DNA of 64,000 nucleotides, from positions 1-64,000 of the forward strand of contig NZ_CP096270.1 in assembly GCF_023204835.1 (NCBI RefSeq), in the 5' to 3' direction. Position numbers and translations under genes: made by a program. This stretch comes from Salinarchaeum laminariae (GTDB lineage: Archaea > Halobacteriota > Halobacteria > Halobacteriales > Salinarchaeaceae). Numbering within the stretch: position 1 is the stretch's first letter; each line of letters begins with the position of its first letter. Below are positions 50,403-61,271 of the stretch, one piece after another. A model generated the notes under the pieces. It made no database searches, was not told the DNA's origin, and saw only the letters and a program-made list of their open reading frames with translations.

Positions 50403-51644
50403 TCACTCCTCGACGAGCTCCCGGACGTACTTTCCGACGTGGTCGTCCATCCGGCGTTTGTAGCCGTTCTGTCGGGCGAGTCGGTCGAGCTCCCGGGAGA
50501 CGAGCGAGCCGTACTGGAGCGCTTTCTTGTCCCGGTTCGCGACCGAATCGGGGAGCCGATCGGTAGCGACGCGTCGGAGTGCAACCTTGCGCTCCTCGTC
50601 CCGGACCAGCAGCGCCTCAGGAAGTGCCAGCGCGGCGCGGACGACGGCGTCGTCGAGCAGTGGCGCGACGGGCTCGACGCCAGCGGCTCTGATCGCGAGC
50701 ACGTCTCGGGGGAGCTGCTCGGGGAGCGTCTGCAACACTTCGTCCCGCGCAGCCGTGACCGAATCGGCGTCGACCCGATGATCGCCCGCCGCTTTGGCTA
50801 CCTTCGCGTAGCCGCCGAACAGCTCGTCCGCGCCCTGTCCAACTGCGAGAGTCTCGTGGCCGTCCGCCGCGACGCGCTCGGCGACGAGGAAGAGCGGCAC
50901 CGCGATCGAGACGTCCATCGGGTTGGTCCGTCCAGTGGCCACGGCGACCTCGCGAACCGCCCGACGCAGCTCGTCGTGGGTCAGCTCGATCTCGTGGAGC
51001 TCGCGATCCATCGCAATTTCGGCGTCGCGGGCGGCCTCGAGGTCGTGGCTGTCCGGGAATCCGGCGACGTACAGCGGGCCGTCGGTACCGGTCGCGACCA
51101 GTCCGGAGTCGACGCCCCCGGAGAAGGCCACCGGCGTCTCGGGATCGAGGGCTGCGAGGGCGTCGTCGATCGCGGTCCGGAGTTCGTCGACTTCGGTGCC
51201 GGGCACCGCGGCTGCGGTCCCGCCGACGTCGCCGACGCCGGAGTTCCGTGGCAGCCGGAGGCGCTGCCGGCGACCGTCGGCGTCCTGGATCGAACCGGCG
51301 GGGAACGGCTCCGGAGCGTCGAGTGTCGTCGGGTCGACGGCCCAGTCGTCGCTGCTCGGCAGCTCGTCCGTCGGAGCGTCCCGCTCGAGGAAGAGTGGCT
51401 CCCGGCCGAGCACGTCCCGAACGAGCGCCTGTCCAGCGTCCGGGTCGTCCGGCCGCTCGAGCAGCCCGGCGAACCCGTTCGCTCCCGAGAGCGGATCGCC
51501 CTGCTCGACGGCGATCCTGGCCCGGTCACGATCGCCACGGAAGACCGACTCATCGGGGGGCGTCGTCGATCCCACGCAGTCGGCGTCCGTCGTCGAATCA
51601 GTATCGTCAGTTCGTTCGCTGGGGTCGGTGTCCACGTGCGCCAC
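50403..51644 (-). CDS. Asparagine synthetase B-like protein lacking the glutaminase Cys
   Basis: About 413 residues. The C-terminal part is an AsnB synthetase domain with the ATP-binding PP-loop PVAFSGGVDSGL and LAVGQGADELFGGY. The N-terminal part keeps traces of a glutamine amidotransferase fold (GANGFAGLLERP, RDVLGREPLFLE, AGSIQD) but has no N-terminal Cys, so glutamine cannot be the amide donor by the usual mechanism. GTG 51644 is chosen: it lies one base after the TGA of the PHP gene, implying coupled translation. A short acidic stretch (Asp/Thr/Ser) follows the start. The real substrate is unknown. Confidence 0.85.
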   Translation of the reverse strand: MAHVDTDPSERTDDTDSTTDADCVGSTTPPDESVFRGDRDRARIAVEQGDPLSGANGFAGLLERPDDPDAGQALVRDVLGREPLFLERDAPTDELPSSDDWAVDPTTLDAPEPFPAGSIQDADGRRQRLRLPRNSGVGDVGGTAAAVPGTEVDELRTAIDDALAALDPETPVAFSGGVDSGLVATGTDGPLYVAGFPDSHDLEAARDAEIAMDRELHEIELTHDELRRAVREVAVATGRTNPMDVSIAVPLFLVAERVAADGHETLAVGQGADELFGGYAKVAKAAGDHRVDADSVTAARDEVLQTLPEQLPRDVLAIRAAGVEPVAPLLDDAVVRAALALPEALLVRDEERKVALRRVATDRLPDSVANRDKKALQYGSLVSRELDRLARQNGYKRRMDDHVGKYVRELVEE

Positions 51645-51645
51645 C

Positions 51646-52356
51646 TCAGCCCTGTGAGGGGACGTGCCGCCGGATGCGCCGGGTGACGCCACCGGCGAAC
51701 TGGCGGAGGCTGATGCGCCAGGGCGTTCGTTTGCCGTCGATCTTCGTGTCGCCGGCCCGGATGGCGTCGAGCACGCCCTGGAGGGTCCGTTCTTTGGCGT
51801 CGATCAGCGTCCGAGCCTGGCCGACCATTTCGCTGATGTGGGCGTCGCTGCCGGCTGTCATCGGCAGTCCGTTCTCCTGTGCGAAGTGGCGGGCCTGCCG
51901 GTTCGCACGACCGGTGAACAGCCGAGAGTTGTACACCTCGATTGCGTCGGCCATCGCGAGCTGGTCGCGGGTGATGTTCGCCATCACGCCGTGGCGGGAC
52001 TCCTGAAAGGGGTGTGGGATCACCGCGATGCCGCCGGCGTCGCGAATCCGGTTGAGCGTATTTTCATACGGGAGCCCGGGCTCGATGCGACGGTCGACGC
52101 CGAGGCCGAGAATGTGGCCGGCGCGGCTGGTGACCTCGAGACCGGGAATGCCGATCATACCGCGTTCGGTCGCGAGCTCCGCTGCCTCGACGCTGGCCTC
52201 GATCTCGTCGTGGTCCGTCACCGCGAGCGCGTCCAGGCCCACGGCGTCAGCCTGCTCGACGAGGAGATCGACGGGGTCGCGTCCGTCGTGGGACAGCTCC
52301 GAGTGCGTATGGAGCTCGCACGATAGCACGGGTTCGCGTTCGGACGCAGCCGTCAA
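51646..52356 (-). CDS. PHP domain metal-dependent phosphoesterase
   Basis: A 236-residue PHP domain protein. The metal-binding motifs are ELHTHSELSHDG, LAVTDHDEI, GIPGLEVTS, VIPHPFQESRHG and AGSDAHISEMVG, an intact set of His and Asp ligands. It is expected to hydrolyse phosphoesters in the cytoplasm; the substrate is unknown. It is the first gene of a tightly packed pair with the AsnB-like gene downstream. The start is ATG 52356. Confidence 0.92.
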   Translation of the reverse strand: MTAASEREPVLSCELHTHSELSHDGRDPVDLLVEQADAVGLDALAVTDHDEIEASVEAAELATERGMIGIPGLEVTSRAGHILGLGVDRRIEPGLPYENTLNRIRDAGGIAVIPHPFQESRHGVMANITRDQLAMADAIEVYNSRLFTGRANRQARHFAQENGLPMTAGSDAHISEMVGQARTLIDAKERTLQGVLDAIRAGDTKIDGKRTPWRISLRQFAGGVTRRIRRHVPSQG

Positions 52357-52437
52357 AAGGGGATCGGAATGTGAGACGCGCTGACCTGTGGAGTGCCGAG
52401 GGATCGTAGCTGGCAGTGGCTACCACCGAGCCGACGA

Positions 52438-53292
52438 TCACTCGGGCGGCGCGTCCCAGGTCTCACCGTTGTCGACGGGATCGTATCCGATCGTTTCGCG
52501 CGCGTACGCAAGATCGTCGAGCCACCGGCGTTCGTTCGCACTGACGCCGAAATAGTGGTCCCACTCGACGGTCTCGTCGGTCAGACAGCATTCGACGAGC
52601 TGTGCGAGATCGCGCCGGGATTGCCAGAGCCCCTTCATGCGCGCGACCATCTCGTCGTACTCCTCGCTTCCCCGGTCCCAGCGACCCTCCTCGACACCGG
52701 CCTCCGCGTCGCCGTAGGGGTGGTCGTACTCCGGGTCCCGGACCGCGCCGATCCGGAGGCCGTAGAACCGGACGTCGTGGACCTCCGCGAGGAACCGACC
52801 GAGATCCTCGCCGTAGCTCTTCGTGAGCCCATATGTCGAGTCGGGACGATGGGGCTCGTCGTGGCCCGCGACGATGCCTTGGTCGTGGTAGACGTCGGGT
52901 GTGTTCGTCACTTCGACGAGGCCGACGGCGTGATTCGATGAGGCGAAGACGAAGGAATCGACGTCGGCGTCCTCACAGGCCGCCGCGACGTTGTGCAACG
53001 CCTCGAGATTGTCAGATTGGGCGTCGTCCCACGGGATGTCCCGCGCGTCTGCACCCCCGGTGCCCGGAATCAGCGCGAGATGGACGACCGCGTCCTGCCC
53101 CTCGAAGTGGGGGCGCAGCTCGTCGTACTCCGTGACGTCGGCGGTCACGACGTCTCCCGGCGGCTCACCTTCGTAGGCACCGTCGGGAGCGGCGACGTCG
53201 AGGAGCGTGAACTCGAAGCGGTCGTCGTCGCCGAGATTGTCCGTGATCGCCGTGCCGACCGTGCCGTGGGCGCCAGTGATGAGTACGTTCAC
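52438..53292 (-). CDS. NAD-dependent epimerase/dehydrogenase (Azf-like)
   Basis: A 284-residue extended short-chain dehydrogenase. The Rossmann loop is NVLITGAHGTVGTAI, the mid motif VVHLALIPG, the catalytic Ser region FASSNHAVG and the active-site pair YGLTK (Tyr and Lys). The last 60 residues include FGVSANERRWLDDLAYARETIGYDP. This resembles the haloarchaeal Azf group (NAD-linked glucose-6-phosphate dehydrogenase) and uronate dehydrogenases, both of which share the SSNHAVG segment, but I cannot distinguish a paralogue by eye. The start is ATG 53292. Confidence 0.87.
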   Translation of the reverse strand: MNVLITGAHGTVGTAITDNLGDDDRFEFTLLDVAAPDGAYEGEPPGDVVTADVTEYDELRPHFEGQDAVVHLALIPGTGGADARDIPWDDAQSDNLEALHNVAAACEDADVDSFVFASSNHAVGLVEVTNTPDVYHDQGIVAGHDEPHRPDSTYGLTKSYGEDLGRFLAEVHDVRFYGLRIGAVRDPEYDHPYGDAEAGVEEGRWDRGSEEYDEMVARMKGLWQSRRDLAQLVECCLTDETVEWDHYFGVSANERRWLDDLAYARETIGYDPVDNGETWDAPPE

Positions 53293-53377
53293 GATCGACT
53301 AGTCGCGTTCCTCCCTCTTAGTAAAGTGCATCAACTGCATCGCTGCCGGTTGTCGCCGACCGCGCGTTACCGCCCGC

Positions 53378-53590
53378 TCAGCCGAAGAGGAAGAGTCCGC
53401 CGCCCACGAGCACGAACAGGACCCCGATTCCCCGCGTGAGCAGCACCCGCCAGTCGGCCGGCTCGACCTCCGACCAGGACCGCTTGCTCCCGATCGCGTC
53501 GAGACGCTCCTCGAACCGGGCGACCTCGTATGGCCAGGCCACAGCGATGAGTCCCAAGGCGAGGAGGAAGAATCCGAACGGGTTGACCAT
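53378..53590 (-). CDS. Small two-span membrane protein (DUF6199-like)
   Basis: A 70-residue protein with a hydrophobic segment at about 4-21 (PFGFFLLALGLIAVAWP), a polar middle (YEVARFEERLDAIGSKRSWSEVEPADWRVLLTR) and a second segment (GIGVLFVLVGGGLFLFG) to the end. The pattern, P-x-x-(A)R-x-E at the first loop and W-x-x-x-(L)TR before the second span, matches small DUF6199-type proteins. The function is unknown. Confidence 0.75.
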   Translation of the reverse strand: MVNPFGFFLLALGLIAVAWPYEVARFEERLDAIGSKRSWSEVEPADWRVLLTRGIGVLFVLVGGGLFLFG

Positions 53591-53670
53591 GGATTCTAGT
53601 TGAGAGGGAACATGTCAAATATTTTGTGGTCGGCCATGCGCGAGCATCGAAACCGGAGATCGGGTGACCA

Positions 53671-53710
53671 ATCTCACTTGGAATTCACTCATCTCACTTG
53701 GAATTCACTC
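53671..53710 (+). repeat. 20-bp perfect tandem duplication upstream of purL
   Basis: ATCTCACTTGGAATTCACTC occurs twice head to tail. It ends about 60 bp before the purL TATA element. Confidence 0.9.
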
Positions 53711-53770
53711 CGTCTCGCAGTTCGGGGAAGCCGCGTGGAACCGCTCGGCAGCCTCGCACATGGGAAGCCA

Positions 53771-53776
53771 TTTATT
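53771..53776 (+). promoter_or_regulatory. TATA element of purL
   Basis: TTTATT is centred about 29 bp before ATG 53802, supporting that start over the upstream in-frame ATGs and predicting a leaderless mRNA. Confidence 0.7.
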
Positions 53777-53801
53777 CGGTCTCGGGCAACGCCCTACCAG
53801 A

Positions 53802-56054
<2,253 letters not shown>

Positions 56055-56228
56055 TCGGTACACGTCGACTCGTTTCTGACCGACCGACGGCGGGAAGCCA
56101 CCGGTCGGTCGTCCATCCCGCACCGCTCAGATCCGTTTCTCGCCACAGTCACCTGCACGAACGCCGATGGGTTGAAATATCGGACCTCCAATTAGACGAA
56201 GCATGCACGGCTTCGACGGTGATCTCTC

Positions 56229-56798
56229 GTGACCGGCGCTCGACAGCCGGTCGTCCTCATCGTCGAGGACGAATCAGATCTCGCCGACCTCTACAGCGCC
56301 TGGCTCGGCGACCACTGTGCCGTTCGGACGGCCTACGACGGCGACGAGGCCGTCGATGCGCTCGACGACACGATCGACGTCGTCCTCCTCGACCGTCGGA
56401 TGCCCGGCCTCTCCGGAGACGAGGTGCTCGACGCGATCACGGAGCGCGGGATCGACTGCAAGGTCGCGATGGTCACCGCCGTCGAGCCGGACTTCGACAT
56501 CGTCGAGATGGGGTTCGACGACTATCTCGTCAAACCCGTCTCCCGGGAGGATCTCGTCGAGACCGTCGAACGGCTCCGCCTCCGCAGCGAGTACGACGAT
56601 CGCATCCAGCAGTTCTTCGCGCTCGCCTCGAAGAAGGCGCTACTGGACGCCGAGAAGACCGAGCCCGAACTCCGAGCGAGCGAGGAGTACGCGCGCCTCG
56701 TCGATCGGCTGGCCGTCATCCGCGAGGAGAGCGACGAGGCCCTGCTCCAGCTCGACGAGAGCGACTCCTACCGACAAGTGCTCGAAGATCTGTCCTGA
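56229..56798 (+). CDS. HalX-type response regulator
   Basis: A 189-residue receiver protein beginning at GTG 56229. The receiver has VLIVEDESDLADLY, the phosphoacceptor in VVLLDRRMPGLSG, a switch Thr/Ser in AMVTAVEPD and the Lys of YLVKPVSREDL. Residues about 118-187 (VERLRLRSEYDDRIQQFFALASKKALLDAEK ...) form the HalX domain, a helical output found only in haloarchaea. No DNA-binding motif is evident. It is convergent with the sensor pseudokinase gene, 29 bp apart. Confidence 0.93.
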   Translation: MTGARQPVVLIVEDESDLADLYSAWLGDHCAVRTAYDGDEAVDALDDTIDVVLLDRRMPGLSGDEVLDAITERGIDCKVAMVTAVEPDFDIVEMGFDDYLVKPVSREDLVETVERLRLRSEYDDRIQQFFALASKKALLDAEKTEPELRASEEYARLVDRLAVIREESDEALLQLDESDSYRQVLEDLS

Positions 56799-56827
56799 AG
56801 TAGTGTATCGAAAAGCCGTCCTGACGC

Positions 56828-58681
56828 TCACTCCTTCGTCGGCGAGAGCGTCGTGACGTCGGTGATTTCAAAGCGCATACCGTGCTGTGTGGGGTCGGCA
56901 GTCAGTTCCCAGCCGTGATCGCGAGCGAGCAGGCGCGCGAGTTCGAGTTCGAGTCCCACCGTCACGTCGCCGGCGTAGGGATCGAACGGCGGGTCGCGAA
57001 CCCGTCGCGGGATGACGTCGCCGTCGTCCTCGACGTAGAAGCCAGAGAGCCGGCGGACTCTGGACCTCGTCGCCTGGAGCACGCCGAGACTGACCGCGCC
57101 GGCATCGCGCTCGATCGCGTTGCGGACCAGTGCACCGAACAGCTCCAGGAGGTGCTCGTGGTCGGCTCTGAGCGTGCCGTCGCGGCTGACGACGACGGTC
57201 GGTGCCTTGCGTTCGGTCTCGGCGGCGGCCGCTTCGAGCGTCTCGCCGAGCGTGAGTCCCGTGCGAGCGCCGGTGGCGTCGGGTCGGTTCGCGTAGGTGC
57301 CAGCGACGTCGACGAGCCGACGGGTGCGATCGACGGCGTCGTGGGCCTCCTCGATCGTCCCGGATTCGAAGGTCGCCTCGACGTCGTCGAGCGTTGCGCT
57401 GATCGGGCCGGAGAGGACGCCCTCCAGCGAAGCGAGCCGCTCGTTCTGGCGCTCGAGTTCGGTGGCCCGGTCCTCGAGCAGCTGTTCGCGTTCCAGGCGA
57501 TCGAGCACGGCCTCGGTGTTGGCTGCGAGGATCTCCGCCAGCTCGACGTCGGTCTCGTCGAACTGGCCGGGCTCGGTATCCCCGGCCATCAACACGCCGC
57601 GGTTCCCGATCGGCACGATCAGTTCACTCCGGATCGGGGTGTCGGGGTTGTAGACGTCCTCGCTGTCGGTGACGTCGTCGAAGTGGATCACATCATCGCG
57701 CTGGTAGGCCCGCCAGGCCAGGCCCTCGCCGTCGCCGAAAACGGGCAGCCCGCCGACGGTGTCGTGTGCGCCGGCGGTCGCAGCGACCGGCTCCAGCCTG
57801 TTGCGCTCCTCGTCGAGCAGCCAGATCCCGCTGATCTGGAGGTCGAGCAGATCGGCACCGGTGTGGACCGCCGCGGCGCAGGCGTCGATCGTATCCTCAG
57901 CGCGGAACAGCTCTCGCGTCGCGGCGTGGAGGGATCGAACGACGCGCTCGCGATCACGTCGCTCGGTGACGTCACGCACGACCGCGGCGACGCGATCCGC
58001 CTCCGTTCCGGGGAGCGGCGAGAGCCTGACTTCGACGGCGCCCGGTCGACCCTCGGTGTCGGGCACCGAGAGCTGGATGCGGTGATCCTCGGCCCCGGCG
58101 TTTCGGACGTGCTCGATCGCGGCGCGCAGCGACCGGACGTCGTCGTCGGTGAGTTTGGTCGCGGTGGAGAGCGCGTCGAGACTGGTGTTGAGCAGCGTCG
58201 ATCGACCGGCGTCGAGCAGCCCGGTGAGCGCCTCGTTGACGAGAACGATGCGATCGTCGGCGTCGACGGCCAGCACCCCGTCGGTCACTGCCTCGACGAC
58301 GGTCGCGGGGCGCGGGCCGTCGCCCGCCGGGAGACTGGCGTCGGCGTCGCGGAGAAACACTTCGATACCACCGCCGTCTGTAGGGTAAATCCGGACGCGA
58401 TACGACGTCTCTGTCTGGGGCCAGAACGCCTCGAAGGCGGTCGGTTCCCGGTCCGCCATCGCCTGCTGATACTGCTCTGCGAACGTCGTTTCGACGACGT
58501 TCGGGGCTGCCGTCCAGAGCTCTGCACCGAGGAGGTCCGCACGATCTGCGCCGAGTACCGTCGCAGCGTGCGCGTTACACTCGACGATTCGCCACTCGTC
58601 GTCGATCGCAAGAAAGCCCTCAGTCATGCGATCGAGGAGGGCGGAAAAGCGCGTGGAGCGGGCGGGCGGATGCTCTGGCAT
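56828..58681 (-). CDS. PAS-PAS-GAF sensor protein with degenerate kinase core
   Basis: A 617-residue protein. Two PAS domains (about 12-120 and 125-240; LLDRMTEGFLAIDDEWRIVECN, VVEAVTDGVLAVDADDRIVLVN) and a GAF domain (about 250-400) look normal. The kinase part is recognisable by position but its core motifs are lost. The phosphoacceptor helix reads LASLEGVLSGPISA with no His. An Asn remains in the N box (VRNAIE), but the G1 box is DDGDVIP instead of DDGPGI and the G2 box glycines are missing (PYAGDVTVGLELELARLL). It probably senses but does not phosphorylate. The start is ATG 58681. Confidence 0.85.
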   Translation of the reverse strand: MPEHPPARSTRFSALLDRMTEGFLAIDDEWRIVECNAHAATVLGADRADLLGAELWTAAPNVVETTFAEQYQQAMADREPTAFEAFWPQTETSYRVRIYPTDGGGIEVFLRDADASLPAGDGPRPATVVEAVTDGVLAVDADDRIVLVNEALTGLLDAGRSTLLNTSLDALSTATKLTDDDVRSLRAAIEHVRNAGAEDHRIQLSVPDTEGRPGAVEVRLSPLPGTEADRVAAVVRDVTERRDRERVVRSLHAATRELFRAEDTIDACAAAVHTGADLLDLQISGIWLLDEERNRLEPVAATAGAHDTVGGLPVFGDGEGLAWRAYQRDDVIHFDDVTDSEDVYNPDTPIRSELIVPIGNRGVLMAGDTEPGQFDETDVELAEILAANTEAVLDRLEREQLLEDRATELERQNERLASLEGVLSGPISATLDDVEATFESGTIEEAHDAVDRTRRLVDVAGTYANRPDATGARTGLTLGETLEAAAAETERKAPTVVVSRDGTLRADHEHLLELFGALVRNAIERDAGAVSLGVLQATRSRVRRLSGFYVEDDGDVIPRRVRDPPFDPYAGDVTVGLELELARLLARDHGWELTADPTQHGMRFEITDVTTLSPTKE

Positions 58682-58906
58682 GAGTGGCGAGAACTGCTGG
58701 TCGGGGAGACGTTGGGAGAGGCCCTACTTACGTCCGACGGCCGTTCTGTGAGGATCCCGCTGGAAAAAGTGTGAGGGCGAGGCGGTAGTCCCATACGGAG
58801 TTCGGCAATCGCCGAAATCCCTCACACGCGGAACAACGGTCGTTCGACCCGGTGTGTGCGAGCGGCGGCCCGCGACACCGACCGCCATCGCGCACCCTTT
58901 TGACCG

Positions 58907-60157
58907 ATGCCGACCAAACGCCGCATAGTGAAGACGATCAAGGACAGCGTCCACGATCACATCGACGTCCAGGGGCTCGCCCGTGCGCTGCTGGACACGC
59001 CCGCCCTCCAGCGACTTCGCCGCATTTCACAGCTCGGGACGGTCTCGCTGGTCTACCCCTCGGCCAACCACACGCGATTCGAGCACAGCCTCGGCGTCTA
59101 CCACCTCGCGGACCGCGCACTCGCCCACCTCCCCGCACGCCAGCAGCGCGCCAAGCGAGTCCGCGCCGCAGCGTTGCTCCACGACGTCGGACACGCCCCA
59201 TTTTCCCACAACGTCGAGGAGCTACTTGCGCGACGCACGGGCACCTACCACGACGAGGTTCACGACCGGCTCGAAACGGGGGAGGTCGGGGAGGTTCTCC
59301 GAGAGTTCGACGTCGATCCCGCTGAGGTCGCGGATCTCGTCGCCGGTAAGGGCCGTTACGGACAGCTGGTCTCCGGCGAGCTCGACGTCGATCGGATGGA
59401 CTACCTCGTTCGGGACGCCCACCACACCGGCGTCCCCTACGGCACCATCGACCACAGCCGGCTCGTTCGAGAACTTACCTTCCGGGACGACCAGCTGGTC
59501 CTCGACGCGGGGAACGTCCAGACCGCGGAGAGCCTGCTGATCGCCCGGGCGCTGATGAACCCGACCGTCTATCGCCACCACGTCGCGAGGATCAGCAAGT
59601 CGATGCTCCGGCGGGCGACCGAAGCCCTCATCGACGAGGGAGAGCCCGACGCCGGAGCCGTCCAGGGGATGGACGACCCGGAGCTACTCGTGTCGCTCCG
59701 GGACTGCGAGCCCGCCGCCGTCTACGCTCGTCGCCTCGACGATCGGGAGCTGTTCAAGCGCGCAGTCTGGGCCGAGTTCGAGGACGTTCCGGACTCGGTC
59801 GTAGACGCCGACCACCTCACCGTCCGGGAACTGGAGGGGCAGATCGCACGCACTGCCGGTGTCCCCGAGGAAGCCGTGATCCTCGACGTTCCCGGGCGGC
59901 CGTCGATGCCCGAGAGCAGCTCCAGGGTCGTCGTCAACGGCGAGGTCCGCCCGCTGTCCGAGCAGTCGCCGCTCGTGGAGGCACTTCGGGCGGCCCAGCA
60001 CTCCCAGTGGCGCCTCGGCGTCTACGCACCGGCAGAGCGGACCGACGCCGTCGGTCCCGCCGCGGTGGACGTGCTGGGAATCGACGTTGAGGACGTGCTC
60101 GTCACCGAGGTCCGGGGATACCCCGCGACGCTCTCGGAGTTCACCGACGGGGAGTAG
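58907..60157 (+). CDS. HD-domain phosphohydrolase (SAMHD1/dNTPase-like)
   Basis: A 416-residue HD superfamily protein. Near the start is RIVKTIKDSVHDHIDVQGLARALLDTPALQRLRRISQLG, then NHTRFEHSLGVYHLADRAL and AAALLHDVGHAPFSHNVEE with the metal-binding HD pair, then GELDVDRMDYLVRDAHHTGVPYGTIDHSRLV. This matches COG1078 proteins, relatives of SAMHD1 and dGTPases, which hydrolyse nucleotides. The C-terminal 130 residues are more variable. The start is ATG 58907. The next gene (aldo/keto reductase) is 89 bp downstream on the same strand. Confidence 0.93.
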   Translation: MPTKRRIVKTIKDSVHDHIDVQGLARALLDTPALQRLRRISQLGTVSLVYPSANHTRFEHSLGVYHLADRALAHLPARQQRAKRVRAAALLHDVGHAPFSHNVEELLARRTGTYHDEVHDRLETGEVGEVLREFDVDPAEVADLVAGKGRYGQLVSGELDVDRMDYLVRDAHHTGVPYGTIDHSRLVRELTFRDDQLVLDAGNVQTAESLLIARALMNPTVYRHHVARISKSMLRRATEALIDEGEPDAGAVQGMDDPELLVSLRDCEPAAVYARRLDDRELFKRAVWAEFEDVPDSVVDADHLTVRELEGQIARTAGVPEEAVILDVPGRPSMPESSSRVVVNGEVRPLSEQSPLVEALRAAQHSQWRLGVYAPAERTDAVGPAAVDVLGIDVEDVLVTEVRGYPATLSEFTDGE

Positions 60158-60246
60158 GCTATTCACGCTCAGTGGCGGCGGTCCCAGCACCACTGCCGGG
60201 TTCGCCGACGCAAAGGCCCTTGCAGCAGGCGGCCACAATCAGTGAT

Positions 60247-61104
60247 ATGGCTGCAAACGAGAGTGGCACGTTCGACATCGGCGGCGAGATCACCGTCCAT
60301 CGGCTCGGTTTCGGCGCGATGCGCCTGACCGGCGAGGAGATCATCGGCCCGCCCGCAGACGAGGCCGAAGCCAGGCGCGTCGTCCAGCGAGCCCTGGAGC
60401 TCGGCGTCGACGTGATCGACACCGCGGACTCCTACGGCCCCGGCGTCAGCGAGCGCATGATCAGGGAGGCCATCGAGGAGTCCGAGGAGTTCACACACGA
60501 CGACGTCACGATCGCGACCAAGGCCGGGCTGCTCCGCGAATCCGAGGGCGACTGGCTGAAACACGGCGCACCGGAGTACGTCCGGAACCAGGTGCTCGTC
60601 AGTCGGGATCGCCTCGGCGTGGACACGATCGATTGCTATCAGTACCACCGACCCGATCCCGACGTCGACTTCGAGACGGCCATCGAGACGTTCGCGGAGC
60701 TGAAAGACGACGGGTTCGTCGAGCACGTCGGACTGAGCAACGTCTCCGTCGATCAGCTCGAACGCGCCCAGGACGTCGTCGAGATCGCGACCGTCCAGAA
60801 CCAGTACAACGTCGGCCACAGAGAGGACGAGGCAGTCCTCGAAGCCTGTGAGGACGCCGGCATCGGTTTCATTCCGTGGTTCCCGCTCGGCGGCGGAGAC
60901 CTCGGCGAGAAGCAGGCCGTCGTGGAGGACGTGGCAGACGCACACGACGCGACGATTCAGCAGATCGCGCTGGCGTGGTTGCTGGAGCATTCGGACGTGA
61001 TCCTCCCGATTCCTGGCACCTCGAGCGTCGAGCACCTCGAACAGAACGTGGCCGCGACCCAGATCGACCTGACCGACGACGAGTACGCTCGGTTGTCCGA
61101 ATAG
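60247..61104 (+). CDS. Aldo/keto reductase
   Basis: A 285-residue NADPH-dependent oxidoreductase of the AKR superfamily. The tetrad is in place: Asp and Tyr in VIDTADSYGPGVSE, Lys in IATKAGLL, His in YQYHRPDP. VGLSNVS and QNQYNV line the cofactor site, and PIPGTSSVEHLEQNV forms the C-terminal phosphate contact. The substrate is unknown. ATG 60247 is chosen by family length; an upstream frame to 60172 is not conserved. It is complete. Confidence 0.95.
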   Translation: MAANESGTFDIGGEITVHRLGFGAMRLTGEEIIGPPADEAEARRVVQRALELGVDVIDTADSYGPGVSERMIREAIEESEEFTHDDVTIATKAGLLRESEGDWLKHGAPEYVRNQVLVSRDRLGVDTIDCYQYHRPDPDVDFETAIETFAELKDDGFVEHVGLSNVSVDQLERAQDVVEIATVQNQYNVGHREDEAVLEACEDAGIGFIPWFPLGGGDLGEKQAVVEDVADAHDATIQQIALAWLLEHSDVILPIPGTSSVEHLEQNVAATQIDLTDDEYARLSE

Positions 61105-61271
61105 GACCCGAGCCTCGTTTCAGACGATATCGCAGCGCCGACCGTCTACGGAAGCCGCCTTCCGCTCGAGGCTTCCTGAGATGATAGATAAACCGGAGTT
61201 CTCTCACATCACGTCGAAGACCCCTCACCGCGAGCGTCGGGTACAAACCCGTCCCCGCCGAAGCAGCGTCC

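Noticed and set aside
56882-58774. Long open frame antisense to the sensor pseudokinase
   Set aside because: Shadow frame; composition rich in Arg and Val with no domains, while the minus frame has PAS and GAF domains.
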